Positions 46,826 to 56,478 of a stretch of DNA of 64,000 nucleotides are shown piece by piece. The position numbers were made by a program, and so were the translations under genes. The stretch spans positions 248,001 to 312,000 of the forward strand of contig JAMAHW010000041.1 of the NCBI GenBank assembly GCA_023627715.1, in the 5' to 3' direction. The notes under the pieces were generated by a model. The model was not told the origin of the DNA and made no database searches. It saw only the letters and a list, made by a program, of their open reading frames with translations. This stretch comes from Periconia sp. R9002. Its lineage: Eukaryota > Ascomycota > Dothideomycetes > Pleosporales > Periconiaceae. The first letter of the stretch is position 1; each line of letters starts with the position of its first letter.

Positions 46826-49264
46826 ATGAACACCTCTCATTCCGTCTCCCAGCTGTCTGCTGATGTAACGACTCTGTCTCCACACAACAATGGCACATCT
46901 CAGGATCCCAACAGTTTGCCTCGTACCGAGGATGAGAATGGTGTTGGGGATGAACATCCATCAGACCACGAAGGAGACACGGCAACCACACATTCGAGAC
47001 ACCTCAAACGCCATTACGCGCCCTTCTGGCTCGTCTTTTTCTATAGTGCGCTATCACTGTTTGCATGGACCATCACTTGCATATTGGCTGCTCGACCCAT
47101 TGGAGCTCACCACTACAGCGTCAACATCTTCAACGCAGAGAATGATGGATACGGCTGGACGGGTCCAACCTCATATCATGAACCCTACAAGAAGAGCGAA
47201 GAGTACTTTCGTGCAGCAAGGGTCATCAATTCCGTCGTCGCTGTACTTACTATCCCGTTAGCCACTGCGCTTTGCGCTAAAGCTGCTGTAGTCTTTGTTC
47301 AGCGAGCTCGAGGGGGTTTCACTCTTCGACAGGCGGCAACTTTAGCTGACAGCGGTTGGGCGAAGCCCGGTGTCTTGGTACGGTTGATGCTGCCGAAAAA
47401 TTGGAGGCGATATGGAAGTAGCCTTCTGTGGCTGGCTATCATTCTGCATGTAACAGGTCATTGCCCCTTTATCTTTTACGAGTGACATCCAGCACTGATA
47501 ATTCGGAATAGGGTTTGTTCTTGCACCTCTGCAGCAAGCATTGGTGAACCAGAAGACCATCAAGACTCCCGTGTGGCCATCTTTGCTCGTTGCACAAAGA
47601 ATCATTGACTTACCTGGCCTCTTCAGTAATCCAATCCAACAGGATGATATTGTCACGTATCTTCGTTATGCCCTTACATCATCCAATAGTAACGACCTCC
47701 AACCAAATCTCTGGCTTCAGAAACCTCCAAACTGTAGTATCATCAATGCAACTGAGAAGGATACTAACCTCGCGATCGCATGTGGGACCCACATCATTGG
47801 CTCATCATTTGCAAATATGAATGCATCATATGATCCATTCATTTCCCAACTGCCCTCGAGCTTTAGCACAGGGCTTATTAGACAATTTGCACCTCGTCTC
47901 AACTCGTCACTCACATACGATGCAGTTGATAGTACAGAGTTCCCTTCCAATTGCGGCCAATTGCCTGGTGCATTCTACGTCAATTATACAGCGCGGAGTA
48001 GTGAATCAGAAGCTGGATACGAACTAGAGGCCTGTATGCCGGCCAACCTGACAAACTCTCCGTGGAAGCCTATTCGGGATCGACAAGAAATTTCCGAGCT
48101 CTTATTCCTCAATATTACGGTTCGGTCCCTTGCAAGAGAAACGAAAACGATGGTAATCAGAGTACGAGCAAACAGCACCGCTGGATACTTTGAGATCCCA
48201 AACTACATGAATGGAGGCCGTCCGGGGCCCCTCCTTGAAAAAGACCCGAATCGCCTATGCGGCGTGGATTGTGAGTCGGAGAGTGCTTTGATATAGTATG
48301 TATAACCCTCCAACTGTACGACTATTCTACTGACTCGACTCTCAGCAACCACGCGAATCACTCTAAGCGAGCTGTAATACATGATGGCAACAACACGCTG
48401 TCTTCATATCAATCAAATAACAGTCTCGCATTGGAACTGGCAGTTAACAGAGGACCTTTGCTTACAGTGGCAGAAGCGTTATTTGGCGATAATTCATACA
48501 TTGCGACACGTACAGCACATCCAGAAGCGTATGAATTAGATCACGGGTGGCCCTGGTCACAATCAGCGTCGATATGTAGTGACATGTTGCCTCTCGTAGG
48601 CCTCATGAAAAATACTTATGGTCAACTCAATCCATCGGTTCAACAATGCACCATGCCTGCGACACCGAATGCAGTGTACGACAAAATCACGCACTGGATA
48701 TCTCTGTTCTTGGAGCCACCGTACCTCGACGACTACGACTCTCAATACCAAATACAACGAACGCTCACTTCGGCTGTATACATCGCAAACAAGTTGTGGC
48801 TAGATTCCGCACCAATAACCGCGCCCGAACTGAAGATAAATTACGACTATGGGGCAGACACAGTCATTCCGGAAGTAACAACGGGAGCCATGGTTTTGAT
48901 CTCTGTCGTTCTAGGTCTTTTTATCATCAGTCTGTTCGCCATGGCGGCATACGCCTCACATGTTCCCACATGGACACATGAGCTCGATGCAGCGACTATG
49001 ATGAGAGTCGGTGCTTCCATAGGGGGTGACACGATGCCGCTGAAGGTGGTATTCAGCAACGATAAAGAAAGAGCCCTCGACGAGACCCCAGGATGGGTGG
49101 GTGAATTCGATCCTAGTTCTACTGTAGGAAAGCTGGGTCTGGGGGCTCAATCTCAGTTGAGAAAAGGTCGGCTCTATCAAGGTGTCGAGGGAGATAGAGA
49201 TGATGGCAAGGAAGTCGGTCGACCAGGGAAAGGTTACCGGCAAGTAAACGTGAACTATATGTAG
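46826..49264 (+). CDS. Uncharacterised fungal membrane protein with large extracytoplasmic domain
   Basis: Predicted 777 residues; exons 46826-47456, 47512-48295 and 48346-49264. The hydrophilic N-terminus is followed by membrane helices at about 65-90, 130-155 and 200-225, then about 400 residues with many N-glycosylation sequons (such as NCSIINATE, NMNASYD, NANHSKR) and paired Cys, then a last helix at about 650-678 and a cytosolic tail. The spellings GYGWTGPTSYHEPY, LTIPLATALCAKAAVVFVQR and LRQAATLADSGW recur in a large fungal family of unknown function, sometimes mislabelled formylmethionine deformylase-like. The start is the first in-frame ATG after an upstream TATA-like element. Both introns are consensus and restore continuity. 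Confidence 0.8.
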
Positions 49265-49916
49265 AATCCAGCTTGTATTGCCTGTCCCTCTGACTTGGGA
49301 AGCATCTTTAAGTATTATTTTCTTAAGCAGTTTTAATCTACTAGTAGCTAAAGACTCATCGTACTTAATATCATGTCCCTAGATAAGGGTTCTATCTACT
49401 AGTACCACCCCTAGTTCTAGTTCTAACACGTTACCAACAAGCGTAAACAGAAACTTCGCTGATAGGAAAATGGGGTATATAACTACATCTTACTTATTTT
49501 TACCTTATCCTTAAATGCCGGTTTAATATATCTCTTAGCTTATCTAGATCTTTTATAAAGTTGTAAATTATAACTTTTTCTAAACTTTACTCGGGCAGTG
49601 CGCAATGTTATGTACCGAATACATCTTAAGTTGCATATTTTCCAAGTGATATGAAATTTAATTTCGATCACAGAGTAATGCTACCCTGGGTAAGGACACT
49701 TGCAGGGGAAACACTTGTTTTCTAAGTAATATATAATACAAACTGGGGGCGGAGATAGAGAATGTAACTACCTCCGATTCGATCTAAACTTGAATGTTCT
49801 TTTATGTTGTGACCTCGGTAGAATATCATACGCTACCTTTCTGACAAATATGCCGTATTTACCTCTATGAGGAGCCCCAAATTTGCCAGGGAACCATTAA
49901 GAGTGGCTACATAAAT

Positions 49917-50060
49917 ATGGGCACTTCATTTTCTGAAAATTTCGACAATGCCAGCCCCCTTGCTGCTTTTGACATACTCCGAGTCACCGAACACTCTGAG
50001 TCCTCCGACAGGATTGCCGCTCTGATTCGCCGAACAAGACAACTCGAAGTCCTCCGATAG
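49917..50060 (+). CDS. Small open frame of 47 codons, doubtful
   Basis: ATG at 49,917 to TAG at 50,058. The composition is protein-like, with an amphipathic Arg/Leu-rich end (IAALIRRTRQLEVLR). No known family. It could be a fragment of a larger lost gene or chance. Confidence 0.25.
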   Translation: MGTSFSENFDNASPLAAFDILRVTEHSESSDRIAALIRRTRQLEVLR

Positions 50061-50359
50061 GGTGACGGGTCCGATGTCTATGGAAGGACTTTGGTGTGTC
50101 ATTCGCCTTTTCTAGCATACCGAAGCGAGATGCAGGCCACTTTATAGGTCGAGCTACGAGCTGAGCTGCGCCATGCTATTTTCAACACAAAACAACTCAG
50201 CTGGTGTCTACGCAAACGAATGCAAGGTAGAGCCCGCCGGAATTGGCAATCCTACCGTCCTGCACCTTGTAGAAAGCCCAATAACAGCCGCCTCATTCGC
50301 ATAACTACCAACGAGGCTGTGCAGGAGCACTCGCCCTTGATAATACCAACATATTGCAG

Positions 50360-50367
50360 AATATATA
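50360..50367 (+). promoter_or_regulatory. TATA-like element
   Basis: TATATATA, 66 bp upstream of the start codon at 50,434, inside the conserved end of module 2. The equivalent run in module 1 is at 46,431-46,439. Confidence 0.55.
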
Positions 50368-50433
50368 TAGGGAGCTGTACTGATTTTCTGTGGGTATTGC
50401 AGCATTCTCTAGTCACAAACAGACAATTTCATC

Positions 50434-52020
50434 ATGGAAAGCCATTTGATCCGGCTCTTAACCCTGGCTATTTTGGCCAGCCTTGTCACGTGCCAGCAGA
50501 ACACTACCAACAAAAGTGCGGACAACAGCCAGGACCAGCGCCTGGGCTGGGTGTCTCCCGCCAAATCGCAACGAAGCACCTGGTCCATCATCTGGAGTTG
50601 CTTGAGCGTCTTCATCATTTGTTCCTGGAAATGCACCCATCTCAACCTCCCGACTGTCGAAGAGAGCCAAGGCGGATGGTATAAATGCGGCTGTGTTCCC
50701 TACTGGCCTAAGGCTCCGCTCTGGCGTAAATGGGGACGAAAACTCGGATTTATGATCCTCATGGCTATTGCTCCTGAGGTGATTGTAGGAATAGCTGCCA
50801 GAGAGTTGTCTTTCACAAGGCAGGAGGTGCAGGAGGTGAAGAAGGAAAATGTTCATAAATCCAACTTTACCTTGACGCACGGCTTCTATGCGAGGATGGG
50901 AGGGTTTACACTGCGAATTACTGAGGTGCAAAGCCCCGGACCAGCGGATGAAGAAAACCGACTGCCTAGTGAGAATGAAAGTTTGTTTCTTACATTGAAA
51001 CAAGTCGGTAAGACAGTAGATAACATCCCTCTCTGTTGACGATCAAAGAATCATAGGTTCCTGACTTGTTTTCTAGCAACGTTAGAAAAAGAAGGCCTCT
51101 CGTTCGGACTTTCAGAAGAAGACATCCAAGATCATGCCAAGGCCGACGGCTTCACAAAGCTATTCTCCATCATCCAGGCCGGCTGGCTCGCCATGCAATG
51201 CATAGCCCGTGCGGTGGCTGGCTTAAAACTCACGCAGCTCGAGCTCATGACTGGTGCCTTTATCCCATGTGCTTTGGTCACCTATATATTTTGGTGGTAT
51301 AAGCCCTTCGATGCCGAGCGTGCTGTAGTTCTGCAATGCCCGCGCGATAAGTTTCAAGATGTTATCCCTATGCTGATGAAGGATGAGAAAATACAAAGAG
51401 ATTTTGACTACCATTGGAGAAATCATTCGAACGAGGATAATGATACACACCATTCGAATGAAGATAATGCAGACCATTTAAACGACGATAATACAGACCG
51501 TTCGAACGACAGACACTACAGGAAACTTCTCCACAGACAAAAGCCTCGCCATTCGCAGCTTACCGTGGACCGATTTTTGGAATTTATGTTCGGTTTTATG
51601 CTTGCATACGATAGCGACAGCAAATTTGACCTCAAAACTTTTCTAACGGATAATTTCTTTGCATACTATGCAGCTGGAGTGATCTTTTCCCTCTTTCATT
51701 TCGCTGCATGGTCCTGGAGGTTCCCACATCCGGTTGTGCAGGTTCTCTGGAGAGCTTTCTGCTCAAGTGCCTTAATTTCTTCCCTGATGCCCCTACTCCT
51801 CATGCTCTTGCTCATCTATCCGTTGGCGAAGGTGGAGGACGATACGCCGTGGGAAAAAGTTCTAGGATGGTTTTCCGTATCAACTCTTTGCATTTGCCTA
51901 GTGGTGAATATTTTGTCGCGCTTAGGAATCATTGTGCTTACATTTTACTGTTTTTCGTCAATGCCTGCTGAAGTCTATACCAATCTCAACTGGACTCAGT
52001 TCTGGCCTCACTTTTCATGA
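50434..52020 (+). CDS. Uncharacterised fungal integral membrane protein
   Basis: Predicted 505 residues; exons 50434-51007 and 51077-52020 (69-bp intron GTAAGA/TCTAG). Signal peptide MESHLIRLLTLAILASLVTC. Then come IWSCLSVFIICSWKCTHLNLP, an IAPEVIVGIAARE helix, TLTHGFYARMGGF, a HAKADGFTKLFSIIQAGWL helix and LTQLELMTGAFIPCALVTY-WWYKP. This order is the hallmark of a widespread but uncharacterised fungal membrane protein family. Residues about 306-340 carry an internal repeat of HSNEDN-type units. Several more helices fill the C-terminus. The function is unknown. It is unrelated in sequence to the preceding membrane protein although their upstream regions are duplicates. Confidence 0.82.
51421..51510 (+). 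repeat. Three ~30-bp coding repeats
   Basis: Imperfect in-frame units encoding Asn/Asp/His-rich peptides (HSNEDN, HSNEDN, HLNDDN), each with a CATTCGAA-like start. A likely length-variable loop of the membrane protein. Confidence 0.7.
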
Positions 52021-52614
52021 TTTTTGTTACAGTCACGACATATAAGCCCGCTGTAGGGGTATGGAACAGGTATATGCCTTCGTAGGTATATAATTTGAAG
52101 ACTCGGGAAGGAAGCAGTTAGAGATCGCGTGGGTGTGATAACTAGGTCATCGTTTTAGGAATATTTCAATAGAAAAAAGGTGTCTGATATACCTAGGCTT
52201 CCTAGACCTCAAGTGCTAGAAACAAAGATTGGGTCATCGGTGTTTTAGATTGAGATTACAAAGATTAGGTAGTCCAACAATATTACAAAGCTTTGTGACG
52301 GCTGACACGTTGACTTTAGAATTTAGAGCAGGGAGAACAGCTTACATTCTATGTGCAAGGGTCTAAGACACGTGAGCTGTTATAGGGAGCTTCGGGGTTA
52401 GTTGGCGCTAGGCTAAAAAGGGATAGGAACATGAGATGGAAGCAACCACATCTCGGCTTTACACCTTTCTACATACATTTCAATGTTCATCATACGCACG
52501 GATAAGAAGTGAAATACAACAAAACTAAGCTAGAAAATGTTCTGAATCTCATTGAAGTCTCTGACTATCTAAAAACCATGCGCCAAAGTGTTCCTTCCCC
52601 CTTCCTCCAACACC
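52021..52614. other. Gap before phosphoesterase gene
   Basis: AT-rich 3' region of the membrane protein, then the promoter of the phosphoesterase gene. No gene recognised. Confidence 0.5.
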
Positions 52615-54358
52615 ATGGCAGCCTCCATCCGCAACACCTGGACGCCTACTTCTCCAAACGGAAACCAGAAACCATCGGAAACCCGCCATCATGAATCTCT
52701 CTCAGTCCTCAACTTTGCCTGGTCAACCTTCAACTCCCTCCCCACCCGGCGGAAAACCCTCCTTATCACCACATTCGTTCTCGGCGTCTCCCTAACCGCC
52801 ATGCTCAAACATGAATCCATTTTATGGCTAATAGCCTCCACGGCCGGTATCACTCCAATGGTAGGCTGGGGCCAGGGGTCGTCGTTCGACTACCCGGGGC
52901 TCCGCTTCGACATCCACGACCGCAAGCTCCAAATCACCATCTTCAGCGACCTGCACCTGGGCGATCAAGCCCGACCCGGCACGGACAACAAGACCATCTC
53001 CGTCATGAAAGACGTTCTTGATGTGGAGCCCGGAACCGATCTAGTCGTCTTGAACGGCGATTTGATTTCGTGCGAGTACATTGCTCCCGAATCCGTCAAC
53101 GGCATGGTCGACAAAATCATCGATCCCTTGCTCGAAAGAAAGATGCCGTTTTCTGTGGCGTTTGGAAATCATGACATGAGCAAGACTTGTAACACACGCG
53201 CGGTGGCGGAGCATATGCGGGAAAAGGCGAACGCGAACGTTACGGGCCATCGCAAGGTCACGTGGACGGAGAATGCGGTGGCGGGCGAGTATCACGAGGT
53301 GGGGACGAGCAATTACTACATCCCTATTTATTCAGCTGGGGGTGGCGGGAACCCGAAATTGAAGATGTTACTGTGGTTTTTCGACAGCAAGGGCGGGAAT
53401 CGGTATCAGCCGCAGGGCATCGACGTGCCCGTGACAGACATGGTGGACGAAAAGGCACGTAGTCCCCACCATCCCATCCATAAACAGACACGAAAAGAAA
53501 CAAAAATCTTCTAACACATCATTCCAGGTTATATCCTGGTTCAAACTCACCCGCGACCAAATCCGCCTCTCCAACAACAACATCCCCATCCCCAGCCTCG
53601 CCTTCCTCCACATCCCCCCCAGGATAACCGAAGCCTTCCGCGCCAGCACCCTCCGCACCGAACAAACCTCACCCGGCATCAACGAAGAAGAAACCATCAG
53701 TGTGCTCGCCAACACCATCCCCGGCGGCGACCACGCCTTCCTCCAAGCCCTCCTTGAAACCGAAGGTCTAATGGCCGTCTTCTCCGGCCACGACCACCGC
53801 GTCGATTGGTGCATGAAGTACCCTTCCCCATCCTCCCTCTCTTCCACCGACGCATTCGCCAACATGCCGAAGGTGCCGGGGGGAAGTAATTTGCATTTTT
53901 GCTTTGGGAGGCACTCGGGGTATGGGGGGTACTCTGATTTCGAGCGCGGAGGTCGCCACGTCGTTATCGACGAAGACGTAATCGATCGGTATCTTTCCTC
54001 CTACGCACACGCACACACACAGCGGATGAAAAGAACGGTGGATGTTGAAAGGGAAAAGATGTTGGAGCTGCAGACGTGGGTAAGGCTGGAGAGTGGGAAG
54101 GTGTCCGGGAATGTTAGCTTGAATGCTACGTTTGGGGTGGATTTGTATGAGGGGGTTGAGAGGGTGGAGACGTTTTTTCGGGAGGGGGAGGGGGAAAGTT
54201 CAAAGACGAATGAAACCAAGGAGAATGGTGATGTAGGAGTGAGGTCCACGACTGTTTCCTCTGAAACGGTAGCGACGATGGTGGGAGGGGCTGTTTCTTC
54301 GTCGCCGTCGCCCTCCGCGAATGAGGCGAGGAGGGGATGGGGCGGAGTTTGGTCGTGA
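52615..54358 (+). CDS. Calcineurin-like metallophosphoesterase, Dcr2/PAP29 type
   Basis: Predicted 556 residues; exons 52615-53454 and 53528-54358. One N-terminal membrane anchor (TLLITTFVLGVSLTAML, about 48-64), then the metallophosphoesterase core: SDLHLGD (Asp112, His114), LNGDL (147-150), GNHD (184-187), a Phe-Leu-His-Ile-Pro strand in the second exon (His308), and SGHDHR (from about 366). These provide the two-metal site. Family members include yeast Dcr2, which affects cell-cycle entry and the unfolded protein response. The intron is best read as GC-AG (AAG/GCACGT ... CCAG/GTT), giving VDEKVISWFKL; no GT donor gives a matching frame. The start is at ATG 52615 in the context ACACCATGG. 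The Ser/Thr-rich C-terminus is variable. Confidence 0.85.
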
Positions 54359-55356
54359 AGTAGAGATGGTGCTTGCATGGTTGGTTCTTACTTGGTTGGT
54401 ATTAAGAAGGAGTTTTTTTTTGAACAGGATTCGTGGTGCTTATTATGGATATATGGATATATGGATATATGAATGTGTAGTTTATAGGTTGTAGACCTTA
54501 CACGTACGCGCTACATACATAGCTAGAGTAGTTAGATACCCCCCCTTTTAATGTATGTACCGTTTTTCCTCCGCCCTCTTGTCAGATCTTCGAGTGGGAA
54601 AGGTGTTTATTTGTACCATTGAAGTTTCTGCATTGTATGCTTCATTTAAGTAGATGTATGTGGTTACGTGTACGCAAGCAAGCGTCTGCCTAGGTACATA
54701 GCTTCGCTATGTGGGAATAGAGGGAAGAGGAGGAGAGAGTGGAGACGCTTAACAGGAGGTATGTATGGATGTGCATTTGTAAGAAGGAGTTGTGTTCTAC
54801 AACAAAGGCGAGGGAGGGGGAGTGAAAAGGGATTGGGGAAGTGGTGTAGGAAGGGAAGGGAAGATGTCGAACACCATCACTCAAACGAACAGAAAAATAT
54901 AGTACATGGGTCGATGTCAAATCGTATCTTTTTTTTTTTTGGCTAGTTACTGTTACAGATTTGATAAATCCCCGCCCAGAAAAATTTTGATTAATACTAC
55001 ATTTCGCTTTCCATTTCCGTCTGGCTTCGTGCTCAAAGCACATATTGAGTATTGGTCTGGTTACTCAAATGACGCACCGCAAGAACCGTCATTCATCCAT
55101 CCATCCATGCAGCTCTATTGGTCCGTTTCCCCTTTTTGGGGGGAGGTGGCAAGTCCCCTCATAGGCGATCGTGCGTCGTCCACAACAGTACGCATGCTGC
55201 AGAGCTTTCTGCTCTCCCAACTCAAGACGACGGAGGGTTTTGCTTTCTTGTGGGCTTTGGTGAAAGTGGGAAAGGGTATCTCGATTCCAATGCTCACACC
55301 TCTCAATCTGATGCATCCCCAATTTCAGGATTTAGTTTCTCAGACTGCGCACCAGC
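54359..55356. other. Convergent gap
   Basis: 3' regions of the phosphoesterase and TAF9 genes. It holds an ATGGATATAT run (three units near 54,445-54,475) and (CATC)n near 55,097-55,110. No gene recognised. Confidence 0.5.
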
Positions 55357-56253
55357 TCATCCGTTCGTCATATTCGTATCCTGACCCTGCCCGCCCTCTC
55401 CCGCACCACCAGCCGCATTCGCAGAGCCCGTCCCCATGACCTCCTCAAACAGCTCCTCGTCATCCTCGTCATCCTCTGTTCCCCTCATAAGCGTGTCTCC
55501 ATCCGCGGTATTGGGTAATCCTCCCACTGGACCCCCGACTCCAACACCTCCCGCATTGTTGTTCCCACCGGCGGACCCGCTATCCTGCATATCTTCGTCT
55601 TCGTCTTCCTCCCACTCCTCGCGCACGCCGTACCCGACGCCTGTGAAGCAGTACCGCTCGGGCGGTAGACGAATTCCCCATTCCTTCTCCACACGCGGCA
55701 GCGCGACGCGGTTCCTTTCGGAGGCGATTTCGCTCATGAACTCTTTGGGAAGGGTTGATGTGAATTGGGAGGCTGCGCGCGCCGCGACCGCCGTGCGCAG
55801 CGCATTCAATGAGATGCCACCGCTGTCGTCATCGTTCTTGGCTGCCTTGCCCCGTCCACCGCCGGTCGTGTTGGCATGGGGAGGCGGGGGTTCGTAGGAG
55901 AGGGCGTCTGAGAGGATGCCCGAGGTGTAGCGGTAGGAGAAGTCGAGGAGTTGGAGTGGTACGCGTTCTGTGTAGGCGTGCACGCCCATGTTGGCGAGGA
56001 TGAGGTGAATGAGGCGCGCGTCGCGGGGGCGTTTGCTGGTTCCTGCATCTTGGAGGGAGGTCGCAGGGAAGGACGGGTTGGCTGGGGCGTTGGATGTGGT
56101 CGTGGTGGTAGAGGTGAAGGTGCCGTTGGCCTGGGAGGCTTGAGTGTTGGGTTGGGTGGACGATGCGGTGGGTGGGCTTGGGTTGCCAGCGTTGCCCGTT
56201 GTTGGCGGTGTTGAGATGCCGTTGGTTAACGGTTCTGCTGCAGGGGACGCCAT
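55357..56253 (-). CDS. TAF9: TFIID/SAGA subunit TAF9
   Basis: Single-exon 298-residue protein. After about 70 low-complexity Thr/Pro/Asn residues the histone-fold domain begins: SKRPRDARLIHLILANMGV (about 73-91), AYTERVPLQLLDFSYRYTSG, ILSDALSYE, ending near 125, followed by the family's VALPRVEKEWGIRLPPERYC segment. The acidic and Gly-rich tail is typical of filamentous fungi. TAF9 pairs with TAF6 in TFIID and SAGA to support RNA polymerase II initiation. The start at 56253 was chosen as the first ATG in frame. Confidence 0.93.
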   Translation of the reverse strand: MASPAAEPLTNGISTPPTTGNAGNPSPPTASSTQPNTQASQANGTFTSTTTTTSNAPANPSFPATSLQDAGTSKRPRDARLIHLILANMGVHAYTERVPLQLLDFSYRYTSGILSDALSYEPPPPHANTTGGGRGKAAKNDDDSGGISLNALRTAVAARAASQFTSTLPKEFMSEIASERNRVALPRVEKEWGIRLPPERYCFTGVGYGVREEWEEDEDEDMQDSGSAGGNNNAGGVGVGGPVGGLPNTADGDTLMRGTEDDEDDEELFEEVMGTGSANAAGGAGEGGQGQDTNMTNG

Positions 56254-56478
56254 GGTGAAGATGAAGGGTTGATGTGTCGATGGAGTTGGAGGTGGTGAAG
56301 TGGTTGGGGAGCTCGGACGCAGAAGCGGAGGTCTTGGCGCGAACCACTGGGATGCGATCAAATGTTTATCTCAACCACAATTCATACACGGCAAACAGAA
56401 TCAAAATGTAAACAACATTCCATGCGGATAACTTGAATAAAATGACATTGATATTTACGCTCCACGGTCATCATCTAT

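Larger units (their letters stand above)
49700..50378 (+). repeat. Upstream module, copy 2
   Basis: Diverged copy of 46,052-46,450 in the same orientation, split by an extra segment at about 49,860-50,100 and carrying a further 30-bp insertion before the TATA run. It ends 56 bp before the start codon at 50,434. Confidence 0.75.
49265..50433. other. Gap with upstream module 2
   Basis: AT-rich 3' region of the first membrane protein gene (to about 49,600), then module copy 2 with a roughly 250-bp segment (about 49,860-50,100) that copy 1 lacks. A 47-codon open frame lies in that segment. Confidence 0.5.

Noticed and set aside
55436..55897. Ser-rich plus-strand open frame
   Set aside because: Antisense shadow of TAF9's acidic and Gly-rich tail; no independent support.
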